From positions 6,706,860-6,770,859 of the forward strand of contig CM060854.1 in NCBI GenBank assembly GCA_030737835.1: a DNA stretch of 64,000 nucleotides, given 5' to 3'. The position numbers and the translations under genes are program-made. Position 1 is the first letter of the stretch; the number at the start of each line of letters is the position of its first letter. The notes beneath the pieces were generated by a model, which saw only the letters and a program-made list of their open reading frames with translations, was not told where the DNA came from and did not search any database. Positions 1-10,447 of the stretch are shown one piece after another. Origin of the DNA: Acorus gramineus (Eukaryota; Streptophyta; Magnoliopsida; Acorales; Acoraceae).

Positions 1-360
1 AGGAATGGGGGGAATTGGATGGAATATAGTAGAAAATAAGTCCAAAAACCTATTTGTTTACCAAGAATATGTGGGTATAACTATGCCAGAATAAGTGGGA
101 ATAAACTGACATAATGACATATCGTCCCTGTCCATATGTCAAATCATTTTTTTCACCTATTATAAGTTCTTATCCACATCTTATTAATATTTTATCCACA
201 ATTTATCCATGGTCAATCAAATAACAAAAAACTTTATTATTATGATTAACAACTATAATAATTAAAACACAACCAACAACAATAATAAAAAATTCCTTAT
301 TTATACTTAAACAATTATCTATCTCAAAATAGCTTATGTTACTAACCAAACGGGGCTTCA
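1..360. repeat. Tourist/Harbinger-like MITE remnant, cut by the window edge
   Basis: AT-rich stretch without coding potential. Its central part (about 135-215) resembles 59,690-59,800, sharing a run with TTTTTTCACC, TTATAA and TTTTATCCA in the same order. It ends near CCAAACGGGGCT, a terminus type common in plant Harbinger-like MITEs. A third relative lies near 47,410-47,560. The left terminus is outside the window, so no target-site duplication can be checked. The family assignment is an inference. Confidence 0.4.
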
Positions 361-575
361 AAATAACTTTTTAAGAGTAGTTAGTGTTTATTCCCAAAAT
401 ACACCTCCTCCCATGTCTCTCCCACACGACCCCCAATTCAGACCAGACAACCCCACCAGAGCAATCACAACAGGCATCAAATGACAAAAAAGCCCCGTAA
501 TCGAAGGTCGGAGGACCCCTGATTGCTGAGGGTGTTTCGATAATTACAGAGGTCGGCGGAGGAGGAGGAGATCAC

Positions 576-854
576 CTGGCAGGCGATTGTGCCGTTGGAG
601 TCGACGATCCGGGCGTTGCCGTAGGGGACGAGTTCGAGATCGACGACGGAGATGAGGCCGTCGTCGAAGATCTTCGGGAGGTACTTCACCATGAATCTGG
701 AGCAGTAGGGGCAGAGCGTCTCGTAATAGAGTGATAGACGCACCTTTCGAGGCGGAGACGATGGAGCGGCCTCGATCGACGGTGGGGAGGGGAAGGAGAG
801 AGAGACGGCGAACGCGAGGAGGAGAAGGTGGAGCGGACGAAGTGATGACTCCAT
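576..854 (-). CDS. GILT-like thiol reductase, first exon only (partial)
   Basis: Gamma-interferon-inducible lysosomal thiol reductase (GILT) family. These secreted or vacuolar/lysosomal enzymes reduce protein disulfides through a CxxC site. The exon begins with ATG at 854 and encodes a hydrophobic signal peptide (about residues 7-30). The family start LSLYYETLCPYCSRF follows, with active-site CPYC near residues 50-53, then a segment ending IACQ. The reading frame continues past a good donor (CAG/gtgat at 576-571), but the residues beyond it look like intron read-through and reach a stop at 477. Family members are about 200-270 residues and this exon gives 93. No following exon is visible in 1-575, which is repeat DNA, so the rest lies left of the window or is lost. 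A (CT)n tract lies in the probable 5' leader, seen on the + strand at about 870-890. Family call is secure; integrity is unknown. Confidence 0.8.
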
Positions 855-1234
855 TGAGTGGTCGATCGAAAGAGACAGAGAGAGAGAGAGTTTTTGAGGT
901 GGAAGGCTTTCGATCGTTAAATTATGAGAATGCCCCTGACAAAGCCAAATATTACTTGCCATTTTTTTCGCTTTCGGGGATTGGGGCGAGGAATATATTT
1001 TTTTGGACCAAATTGGAAGCAAAGAATCTATTTTTCGGCCAAAAGGACATTTTTTATAGATTATTTATTACACATGATAATTTTATATAAGTCCATGTTA
1101 TGGTGGACTGATTTACAATTTTATGTAATTTTTATTGTTAAAATAATTTCACTTAAATTATTTTTTAAATGAATGGTAGACTTTCCGTCTAGAATAATTT
1201 AATATATATATTATTATACATATATTTTTTAATT
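855..1234. other. Upstream region of the GILT-like gene; no other gene seen
   Basis: Contains the CT-rich leader of the minus-strand GILT-like exon and then AT-rich DNA. Short open frames here do not resemble any protein I know. Confidence 0.5.
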
Positions 1235-1509
1235 GGGATTTTTAGTTTTAAGTCCCTACAAACCATCATATTTAGTGATCGATCCCTCTCTTCTTCGTAT
1301 TTAGGTTTTAGTCCCCAGATTTAAATGATAGTTCTTTTTTAGTCCCTGAGAGGGATCTATCCATAAATTATTTAATTTACTTTTTAGTCCCTGTGAGGGA
1401 CCTATCCATGAATTATCCTTTAAATCGGGAGACTAAAATCTAAATACAAAGAAGGGAGGGATCGATCACTAAATATGATGGTTTGTGGGGACTTAAAACT
1501 AAAAATCCC
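1235..1509. mobile_element. 275-bp Mutator-type MITE with long inverted ends
   Basis: The element starts GGGATTTTTAG and ends CTAAAAATCCC. The inverted arms extend about 100 bp, so it can fold into one long hairpin. It is flanked by an exact 9-bp target-site duplication TTTTTAATT (1226-1234 and 1510-1518), the size typical of Mutator-like transposons. It has no coding capacity. A second copy in opposite internal orientation lies at 50,703-50,975. Confidence 0.85.
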
Positions 1510-1518
1510 TTTTTAATT

Positions 1519-1946
1519 CTACATCTAAGACAAGCTGGACAAATATGGAGTTGAAGATAAACAAACATGAACCAATATTTAGTGGCTGATTAAGCCTGTT
1601 AGGCTGGTGGGCCTTGGGCAGTAGCCCAGTAAAAAAAAAGGCCTAGTTGGGCTTTGGTTCATGTGCAATACCCCAGTATGTTGTAAACAGGCATCTTATG
1701 GGCCTGTTGTGTATGCAGGTATTTCATACCCACAATAAAAAAAAAAAACAATGAACCAATTTGAAACGTTGTTATTAAAATTTAAGATCTAGACCTCGAG
1801 ATGGGACACATCAATTATGTGGTAAAAAATTATATAAATGAATTGGACTTTATTACAAAATCGGATTCCAACTTGATCCATGGTAATTTCTAAAGACAAA
1901 CACCCCAAACAATTTCTATAGCTTCAGAAGAAAAAAGAATTTCTTA
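1519..1946. other. Intergenic; no gene seen
   Basis: AT-rich intergenic DNA with a short A-run near 1738-1748. I see no coding, RNA or repeat structure beyond that. Confidence 0.4.
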
Positions 1947-2287
1947 GGCCCTGTTTAGTTGCGCATTTAAGTGTGTTTTTGTTTTTTAAAAAGCTGAAAA
2001 ATTAAAATCGTGCAGTCAAACGGGACAGCTTTTTACAGAATCAAAAGCTGAATTCCTTTTAATTTTTCCTTCGAAATCTGTATTTTAAAAAGCTAAAAAA
2101 CAACGCTTTTTGTCGGAATCAATTTTTTAAATTGAAAAACAGCTTTCTCTGCCAAACATTAAACTTCTTTCAAATATTGATTCATGAATTAAAAAAAAAC
2201 ATCCTAAAAAAGTCAAGACTTAAAATCATCTTAAAAAGCAGCTTTATTCTAAAAACTACTTTTCAATCTGTGTTTCCAAACGGACCC
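1947..2287. mobile_element. Possible Harbinger-type MITE
   Basis: Left end GGCCCTGTTTAGTT and right end CCAAACGGACCC are weakly inverted, with about 9 of 14 positions matching. Both sides carry TTA (1944-1946 and 2288-2290), the target preferred by PIF/Harbinger elements. The interior is rich in AAAAAGCTTTTT-like palindromic pieces. No coding capacity. The ends are degenerate, so this is tentative. Confidence 0.45.
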
Positions 2288-2290
2288 TTA

Positions 2291-2902
2291 AACCAAAATA
2301 CCTACTTTAACTTACCCAGCTATATGGTAAGGGACATCATACCATTTTGGGAGTGAGCTCATGATTTGTCTTTTTAGCACCTAATACCAATACATGTTCT
2401 TGTCCATCTAAAAACTTTTATTTATCAACTAACACTTAACAAAAGAACTTGTTACATATATACCTCTCTTAAATTATGTTTTATTTTATTGCAAAAACAT
2501 AATTTAAAAGGGGTATATATACCAAAAAAAAAAAACCCTTAAAAATTATTCATACAAATTTAATTTAGGGATAATAATTGAGTTTTTCTGAATTTTCAAG
2601 GACTTGTACAACTGTCCTAATTTTAATAGGAATTTATACAGATTTTTTATGTTTGTATTTTGTAGGGACTTAGATGTCTTTAACCCATAATTTCTAAAGG
2701 GTTTCGGTGTAATTACAACATTTGCTGCCGGCCCGGCCGGAACTTGTCCAGAAACGTAACGAGTCACCATTCATTAACCTTCTCCGCGGCTCATCTTACC
2801 CACTCCACCCTCTTCTCTCTCTGCTTTATCTCCACCTCCTCCAACCTCTCCCATCTCCACCTCCAAAAAACCCTAATTTAGGGTTTCTCAAAACCCCTTT
2901 CA
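2291..2902. other. Intergenic and TIC56 upstream region
   Basis: Mostly AT-rich. The last ~130 bp become C/T-rich, as expected of a plant 5' leader. No convincing TATA box was picked out. Confidence 0.4.
2868..2886. promoter_or_regulatory. Inverted telo-box pair just upstream of the TIC56 start
   Basis: AAACCCTA followed by its inverse TAGGGTTT forms a 19-bp near-palindrome ending 17 bp before the ATG. Telo-boxes are common near the starts of plant genes for translation and plastid housekeeping. Whether it acts as DNA or only as leader RNA cannot be told from sequence. Confidence 0.5.
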
Positions 2903-5900
2903 ATGGCCTCCTTCAACCTCAACTGGTTCCCCGACCCCCCCAAACCCAACTTCGCCTTCATCAACGGCCGAAACCTACTCAAATACCCCAAGCAGAAGAA
3001 AACCCTGACGACTTCTGACGACGGCGATCCCTCCAAGCCCGGAAAGTATTCGAAGATGCTCGAGCAGTTCTTCTGGGAGTGCTCGGCCCGCCCCGACTAT
3101 CGCCACACGCCGGAAGTGGAGAAGGTCCTTGCCGGCGAGTCAATCTTCGAAGAGAAGCCGAACCCTACCCCTGACGAGGTCGAGGAGAACAAACATTGGT
3201 GGGACGATTTTGCGAGCAACCCCGTCGTAAAGTTCCTAAGCCGGGCGGAGGAGATCGACGACAAGATCAATGAATTGGAGCTGGAGGAGAACAAGTTTCC
3301 TTACAAGAAGGAGGACCGGAAGCTCTGGAAGGAGATCCCTCTCGTGCCTGGGCTTGACGGGCGGCCGATGCCGAGGAAGGCGATAAGGAAGAAGGCGGAG
3401 GCGGATGCGAAGTTCTGGGACTTTGCGAGGCAGTTCTTCTTCGGGTTGTGGAGGTTTCAGCAGCGGCCGTACCCGTCGGGGAGGCCCACTGATGTCGCGC
3501 AGGCGATTGGGTATAAGCGGCTTGAGAGGCGGTACTATGATTGTGAGTATAGAGTCTTGTTTCTTTGCTGTTTTTTTTTTAATGTGCAGTTTGATTTACA
3601 TGACTATCACTTAAAGTTGTTTCGAGACCTGAAAATGCGTGTTGGATGCACTTAAATAATGGGTATGTTTGGAATTGTCTTTCATGATAGAGAAATGTAT
3701 TGCTGGGGGTTTGCATTGTGTTGATGCAATGAAGCCTCCTAGGGTCTGATCTGCACACTTGTAGAACAATGACGAAAACAAATCCAAACCAAAAACAGAG
3801 TAGAGTGTATATTTATGTGGTTTGCAATTTTCCTACATTTATGGAGGAGGAGAATCAATTCAGTATATCTAGTAATCAAAATACAAAGATATCTCAGTCT
3901 GTTCTCACAACCGCCCTTTCTTCTCAAAGCAACCTAGCATTTCTCTCTCTCTCAAAAATTGAGTTTTGGGAATAGTCCCTCTTATGATAGAATGCAAGAC
4001 ATCTCAAACATTGTTTGGGTGTGTGCATTTTGTTTATGCATAGTAACAAATTTTGGAATTCAAGTGTAATCCAGGAAGGGGGGACATTCTGAATTGAAAT
4101 TTGCCAAAAGTTTGGGATAAATTTTTAAAAATGTACCCTATGGTTGATTAGGAACCATTCGGTGTTCCAGGGGATCATACACTATGCCGAGATTATTTGG
4201 GATTCTTTGTTAGGTTTGTTGCAGGGTGGGGTGTTTCCTTTGTGGGTGTGTGGTTGGACGTTCTTTTAAAGTGAGTGTGTGTGTGGCTGAATTTGGCAAA
4301 AAATGGAATAGTTCACAAATAATTCATGAATAATATGTGAAATTTGTTAACTTCAAATTTAATACTTTAAGTAATTCAAAGGACTTAGAATTCATGAATC
4401 GTACACTAATTTTTTTTGTAAGTACTGCTCAAATTTTGTCACTATGTTTTTTTGAGGGATGTCTTTTTTTGGGTAGCAGGGATCATAATTTTATGAGAAT
4501 ACTGGGTGTGCCCAGTTGCATTGAATTTTTGAGTGTCGTGTATGGAAGGGTTTGCATTCTATGGCTTCTGATCTTTTTTATGTGATTACATAGGATTTAC
4601 CTTTTCTTCTTAATATTTCTTTATTTGTTGTGTTCCTGTGGATCTTTTAGTATTCTTTTGCTAATTTGATTCATCTATATGTTATTTATTTTGTCTAATG
4701 GTTCAGATATTATGAGGGATGGTAGTTGGTACTATAAGGATCGGTTGGGCCGCTCAAGGGGGCCATGCGAGCTTATAACACTTAAATCTGCCTGGGGAGC
4801 TGGTATTATTGATACAAACACTTTTGTTTGGGGGGATGATATGGATGAATGGGCGCCTATTGGCATGGTTTATGGTTTACAGAAAGCAATTGCCACCTGG
4901 GAAGGTTTGTATTTTTTACTTTATTATTTCTTTGAAATTTGGAACTTTATCTTTTGTTACTACAGTTGCATGCAGATTGGCATATGATTGGAATTTATAG
5001 CATAACAGGATTTTTTGTTAATGATGTTCATGGTGCATGCAGCTGTGCTGTCTTCTATTTGTTCACATCATTTTTTTCATGGGATTCATAATTTTACAAT
5101 TTGGGAACTCTCTCAAACTACAATTTTTTCCACCATTGATTTTGGAACGCTTCTGCGCAAATACTCACAAGCCACTATGGACATGTACATAGAAAGTCAT
5201 GCATCTTATATTGTGCGTCTTCCATTTGAAATCTTAGTTTATGATGAATGTTCAATTTCTTACAGTCAGGTTGGCTGCGGCTGCAACGGCTCTCATCCAC
5301 AAGTTGCAGAAGGGTATACCTCCCTCGGTTCCTCTCAAGGGCCTCGAGAAGAAGTCCTACAAACAACTTCAACAAGAAGCAATTGAGAGCAAGAGGCGTG
5401 ATTTGGCTGTCCTAGAGGCAAATGACGGTATTTGGCCTGGTGTGAAGATTCCTAGTCATGCACTATTCCTTTGGGCCAGTGGATCTGAGCTAACCACAAT
5501 CCTGGAAGCAGATCACATGCCCAATAAATACATTCCAAAGGAACTAAGGTAGGATCGGACAATTATGCTTCTTCTGACAATCAGTGATGTTTTGATGACA
5601 TGTCAGCTCATTCATTGCACTTCTAGTTTCTAAATTTACAATCTTGGACATGATATATCGTAGCTTATTTAGTTTATGAATATTCTTTGATATTAGCTTG
5701 GACATGACACATTGTAGTGCTCCTATCTAGCTCGTTTGGGGCAAGTGGTGAAGGATAAATTGTTTTCTTGCTTTTTCTTCTAGTCCTTGATATATATCCC
5801 TCCGTTCATTATATATATGAAGCTCCAACTTTCTTCTCAAAAAAGATATAATGTTAGGTTTGCGTGCTTTCAACTTGCAACTCATGTGTTGGATGCATAT

Positions 5901-8580
5901 ATGAAGGCCTTTTCCCTTGACACTTCCATGTGAAAGACGACCACTTGAAGGTGTTGGGAACTAACTAATTTTCTGTCCATTATTCTTACCACCTAGAGTT
6001 ATACTGTATGTTATAAATCAATCTTTGTCATCATTGGACCATAAGAGATGTCTAATTTGTACTGGTCTGACCCTGATGGTTATATTGATATCTTAATGTA
6101 GTCCTCTTTCATTCTTTATATGAGAAATTCTTTAAATTGAGTAACTTTGATGTGGCTTCTAGTATGGTTGAATGCTTAATTGAGAAAAATAGGCTAACAA
6201 CGTTGCATGACAGGTATCGTTTGGCAGAAATCATCCCTGGGTTAAGGCCATGGGAGGTTTTAAGCATAGAACAGGCAATGGATCGAATAACATATGGTGG
6301 GGAGTGGTACCGTGAGCCACTTGGTTCTTACACAACAGGCCCCCCCTATATCAATCATTGGAACAAGGATGTTCAGGTAGCTTTAGCTTCCTTCTGCCAC
6401 CACTTTAATCATTAGATTTATATTTTTCTTCGTTTTTTTTTCTATAGTTAAAAAGTTACAAGCTAAACATAACTGATTCTTCTTTATTTTTATGTAATTT
6501 TTTTAAAATTTTATTAGGTCTTTCTTTTTCCATTTTTTTTCCAATATCCATATGGTGATTTCTGTCATACTGAGAATGGAATACAAACTCTACTAAATAT
6601 TACCCCATAACCTTGATTTTGGGGGACAATTTGGAAGAAAGTGGTTGGTAAATAACAATGTGATGAATACTATATGATAATGAATTTTTTTGAGAAATCA
6701 ATGTCTAACAGCTTAAACTTCATAAGGGAGCAAAGGAACTTCTATAGAGATTGATATAGAGGGGCTTTCAATTAGTAATTGATGAAGAGACATTCCATGT
6801 TGCATCTGCCATGCCAATTCTTCCAATACCATGCCTTTTCATAGGCTGTGGCTCATTGATAGGGGTGGTAAACGAGTCGAAAAAGTTAAGCTTTGACTTG
6901 TTCAGACTCGGCTCGTTTAGTATCAGGCTCGGCTCAGCTCGGGACCGAGCTTAATTTCGTGTTCAAGCTCGGCTTGTTTGGCTCGTGAAAAGTTTGATTG
7001 AAGCTCGGGCCAAAACTCGAAACAAGGCTCAGCTCGGGCTCATTTAACTAAAAAAAAAAAAGAGTTTTGTTTAGTATTTGAGAAGTCATCTTTCACAAAT
7101 CACAATATCTTATACATGTGAAAATGACATAAACTTGGGCTCGGCTTTGGCTTTTCGTTTTCCTTCTTTTATGTTAAGTAACGAGCTCGGGCTCGGCTCG
7201 GCTCGTCTCAATTACAAACCGAGCTTTAAAAAATGTTTAAGCTCGGCTCGTTTGTCTAATCAAACGAGTCCGAACGAGCTTTAACCAAGCTAAGCCAGAG
7301 CTGCTCGGCTCGTTTACCTCCCCTACTCATTGACACTGAACCATATTGTAAATTTAAATTGAGATGGCCTATAATAAATATCTCTAGTTTGGTTTCTCAT
7401 TTTTGCCATCAAGATATATGTATCATTTCACAACTGTCAACTTTGAGCAGAAAACATTGTGGTCACATCATCACTGTTTTATTGAGGTGTTTGGATATAT
7501 GAGTAGTCGACGGATCATGATTTGCAAAGATTCAATTTTTTAAAAAAGGTGATAGAAATCAATGTCTAGTAGGATCTATATGCACTTGGATTTGGTGAAG
7601 TGTGAACAGAAACATGTATCATTACTAACACCGTGTTGTAATTCTTTTCTTAATTATGTGGTTAGTGCTCTCAGGTTTACCAATGTCAGAGCCATCAAGG
7701 AGATACTATCTGATAAGAAGAATCATGCATCTTATTATGATGAATTGCAAAAAAAAAGTAAAAAAAAAAGGAAAGAAAAAAAAAACTAAATAATTAAATT
7801 TACATTGGTACTTATCAGTGTATATGAACTATATTTTCTTATGATGTTTTCCTTTGCAAAACCTGCTACTTTTTATCTTTGAACATTGTACATGTGTAGT
7901 GCTTGTGCTTCCACGATATTTAAGTACTTCTCTTGTTTAATTTATTAAGCTTTTATAATTTAGTCATGAATATAGTGATTGATAAGGAAATGGTATCCGA
8001 GCTACCTGTAAATTTCAACTGAGTGCGAATTCTTCACTCCTGAACTTTGAAGCACTGTAGAAAGATTACAAGTATCTTGTTGCATGACCATCATATTTGT
8101 TGAATACATACCATTATCGACTATGTTACTGATTTATATAATTTATGCACTTGTTTTTATTAATATATACACATATTTCAAGTGAAGACGTTGAAACTTG
8201 ACATCAAGGCAACTATGTAGTTTTTTAGAAGTGCTTTCTACACACATGGCAGCAGTCACACCTATATTCAAAATTTCAAATTTGTCACTGATGTTATTCT
8301 CCCCATGTCCACCTTTTTTGAGTTTGCTAACCAAGTTTCGATCCTGAAAATGTTGATAGAGGTTTTTATTTGTTTGCAGAGGATGTATACGATCTTCACC
8401 AACTTGAGTTTCAGAGTATACAAGAAGATGCAACGTACTATTCCCGGTTTTGACGAAATCATGGAAAAAGTGGCAGAACAAAATGAGGCAAGGTTGGAAC
8501 GACGAAGGGAAAAGAGGGCCGCACAGAAAAAGGCAGAGGCAGAGGGTATTATGTACGGGAAACGCCCACCTCCTCTATAG
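2903..8580 (+). CDS. TIC56: TIC56, chloroplast inner-envelope translocon subunit
   Basis: TIC56 is a subunit of the ~1-MDa TIC complex (with TIC20, TIC100 and TIC214) that imports proteins across the chloroplast inner envelope. Exons: 2903-3542, 4707-4904, 5266-5548, 6214-6376 and 8380-8580. All introns are GT-AG and phases match, giving 494 residues; the Arabidopsis protein is somewhat longer. Exon 1 carries the conserved N-terminal region (YRHTPEVEK, RPMPRKAI, RPYPSGRPTDVAQAIGYKR). Exon 2 holds a GYF-like domain (about residues 220-275: WYYKDRLGRSRGP, MDEWAPI). Exon 3 contains LFLWASGSELTT, exon 4 WEVLSIEQAMD and exon 5 RTIPGFDEIM. The acidic C-terminal tail known from Arabidopsis is reduced to a short basic/Glu helix ending KRPPPL. 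The start was chosen because it opens the conserved frame right after the C-rich leader. Intron 4 (2.0 kb) contains a hAT-type element. Confidence 0.93.
6860..7325. mobile_element. 466-bp non-autonomous hAT-type element in TIC56 intron 4
   Basis: Ends TAGGGGTGGTAAACGAG and CTCGTTTACCTCCCCTA form terminal inverted repeats. An exact 8-bp target-site duplication CTCATTGA flanks it (6852-6859 and 7326-7333), as expected for the hAT superfamily. The interior is full of short direct and inverted GGCTCG/CGAGC motifs. No transposase is encoded. It lies wholly within the intron and does not touch splice sites. Confidence 0.85.
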
Positions 8581-10185
8581 CATCAGTGCATTTCAGCAAA
8601 CATGACAGGTGATGAAAGGCATGACCCTTTCTCCTAAAAATTCACTTGCTGCATTTTCATCTTGTTGGTCGGCCAGTTCTAAATGTTTGCTGGGCTTGTA
8701 GATGTATCACCATCTCTTCGTAGAAATTAAGAAATCTATCAACATCGATTGTGTCGAATCAATGAAGCAGGACAACGATACCATGAAGCATAGAGAAGAT
8801 TGTGGAATGCGATTCCCATCGTGATATAATTTTTTGGCACTGGGAGCATTTTAGTTTGTGTAGCCAGAGGGCTGAGCAGGTTTGTATTTAGATAGAAACT
8901 TTACTGTTAATTGAAAAGTGGCAATCAGTGTAGAGATTTTGGCAACATCATATTTGAATTTTCTTAAATTGAAACAGGGTGGTCTCTTTTTTGGTAATCA
9001 ATATGCATTCAGGGTGGTCGGGTTGGATTCTAGTTGACCTCTTCTGGTATGAGGCTAGATTAAGATGGATTTGGGCTAACCTCTTTCAACTTCAGGGTAG
9101 GTTGGATTCAGATTGAGCTCCAATCCCAATCAAATCTATGTGAGTTGTTGCCCTAAAACGCAATGCAGATAGCAGTATGAAATATGAGTGGTATGTGGAG
9201 GGTCTCAAAAAACAATGAATGAACCAACAACTCTGATATTAGGGGCCTATAATTCAAAGAGAGTTCTGAATTTATGGATTCTGTGCCTCATTGGGTCACT
9301 AAATGCCAACTTTTCGGGAAATCTGAGAAGGTGAATGGAGAATATTTTTTTAGGATTATTTGGGGGTGGGTATAACTAGAATGATTTTTAATGTTTTTGA
9401 AAGTGCACTCCGTAACGATTTTGTGTTTCTAATGGTGCGGGTTCATAAATAAAAATGGAAAAGGTAACACATCTTGTTTTTTTTTTTTTAATATTACATA
9501 TTATCTAATAAAATCTATATTTTATACAAATATTAATGATTCATTTATGAAAAAAATTCAACTAAGTTATAAAACTCATACTTGAACCCAAAATGGATTC
9601 TATGAAATGATAATGTTTTTTTTATTTTATGGAATAGTAGGGGTAACCCAAAATAGATTTTCATTATGTACTTATGTCTATGAAATATATTTTTCTTAAA
9701 AATGATTATTTCATGATGAAAAATGAGTTCAAACATTGAAACTCATATTTGACTTAAATTTTTTTATTTATTCACCTATATTCTATTATTATCTCTATCT
9801 AAATCTAATAAAAATAATAATAATGATAAAATATGATTACGTGGCATGATCATCACCATAGATATTAAAAAGATAAATTTGATGAATATCCCATATCATT
9901 CATTACAGAATTAAAATATATTTCTCATTCTTATCCTTTAATATAAAATCAAATATCATAAATAGCTAATCATAAAATTAAAAAATGAAAATGTTACACG
10001 TACGTAAAGGAACAAACATGATAACATAAACATTTTTGGTTAATAATATAAATAGATGTATTTTGATTTTTAAAAGCAAAAAACCCACATGATCCCATAT
10101 AAATTGCCCAAAATCCCATATACCTTTTTAATTTTTTTTAAAATCTATATAACTCCCTGAAAACACATATATGTAAATTTAAATA
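8581..10185. other. TIC56 3' region and intergenic DNA
   Basis: The first few hundred bases are probably 3' untranslated region and terminator. The rest is AT-rich with T-runs (for example 9478-9490) and no recognisable gene. Short open frames at 9,545-9,736 are low-complexity. Confidence 0.4.
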
Positions 10186-10300
10186 ATTCACTGAGTTAAA
10201 TTTTAGTTGATAGATGAGAGATATTATGTTTGATTAACCCTGGATAAACACAGTATATATATAAAAAAAACCCTCTACGATAAATGAGAAAAACAAAAAA
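10186..10300 (+). promoter_or_regulatory. Distal promoter segment of reductase copy A, with TATA-like run
   Basis: A TATATATATAAAA run lies at 10,254-10,266, about 180 bp before the copy A start codon. The ~115-bp segment is repeated almost identically at 14,861-14,985, where it belonged to the upstream region of copy B before an insertion separated them. The transcription start is unknown. Confidence 0.4.
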
Positions 10301-10447
10301 ATTACTGTAAATAACCATTTTATTTCTCCTATTAATAGGGTATTATATTCTTTTTCAGACAAAAAAAACAAAGCGAACAATCCAGATGCAACGGAAAACT
10401 CACTGAACTTCGCTGAAGAAACAAAAAAAAACACACCTTCAGCGGAG

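Noticed and set aside
3405-3614. Ser/Gly/Arg-rich frame in TIC56 exon 1
   Set aside because: Out-of-frame shadow of the GC-rich exon.
7676-7790. Possible extra TIC56 exon (KEILSDKKNHASYYDEL region)
   Set aside because: Exons 4 and 5 join directly in phase 0 into the conserved sequence. This segment would need a poor acceptor and runs into an A-rich low-complexity tail.
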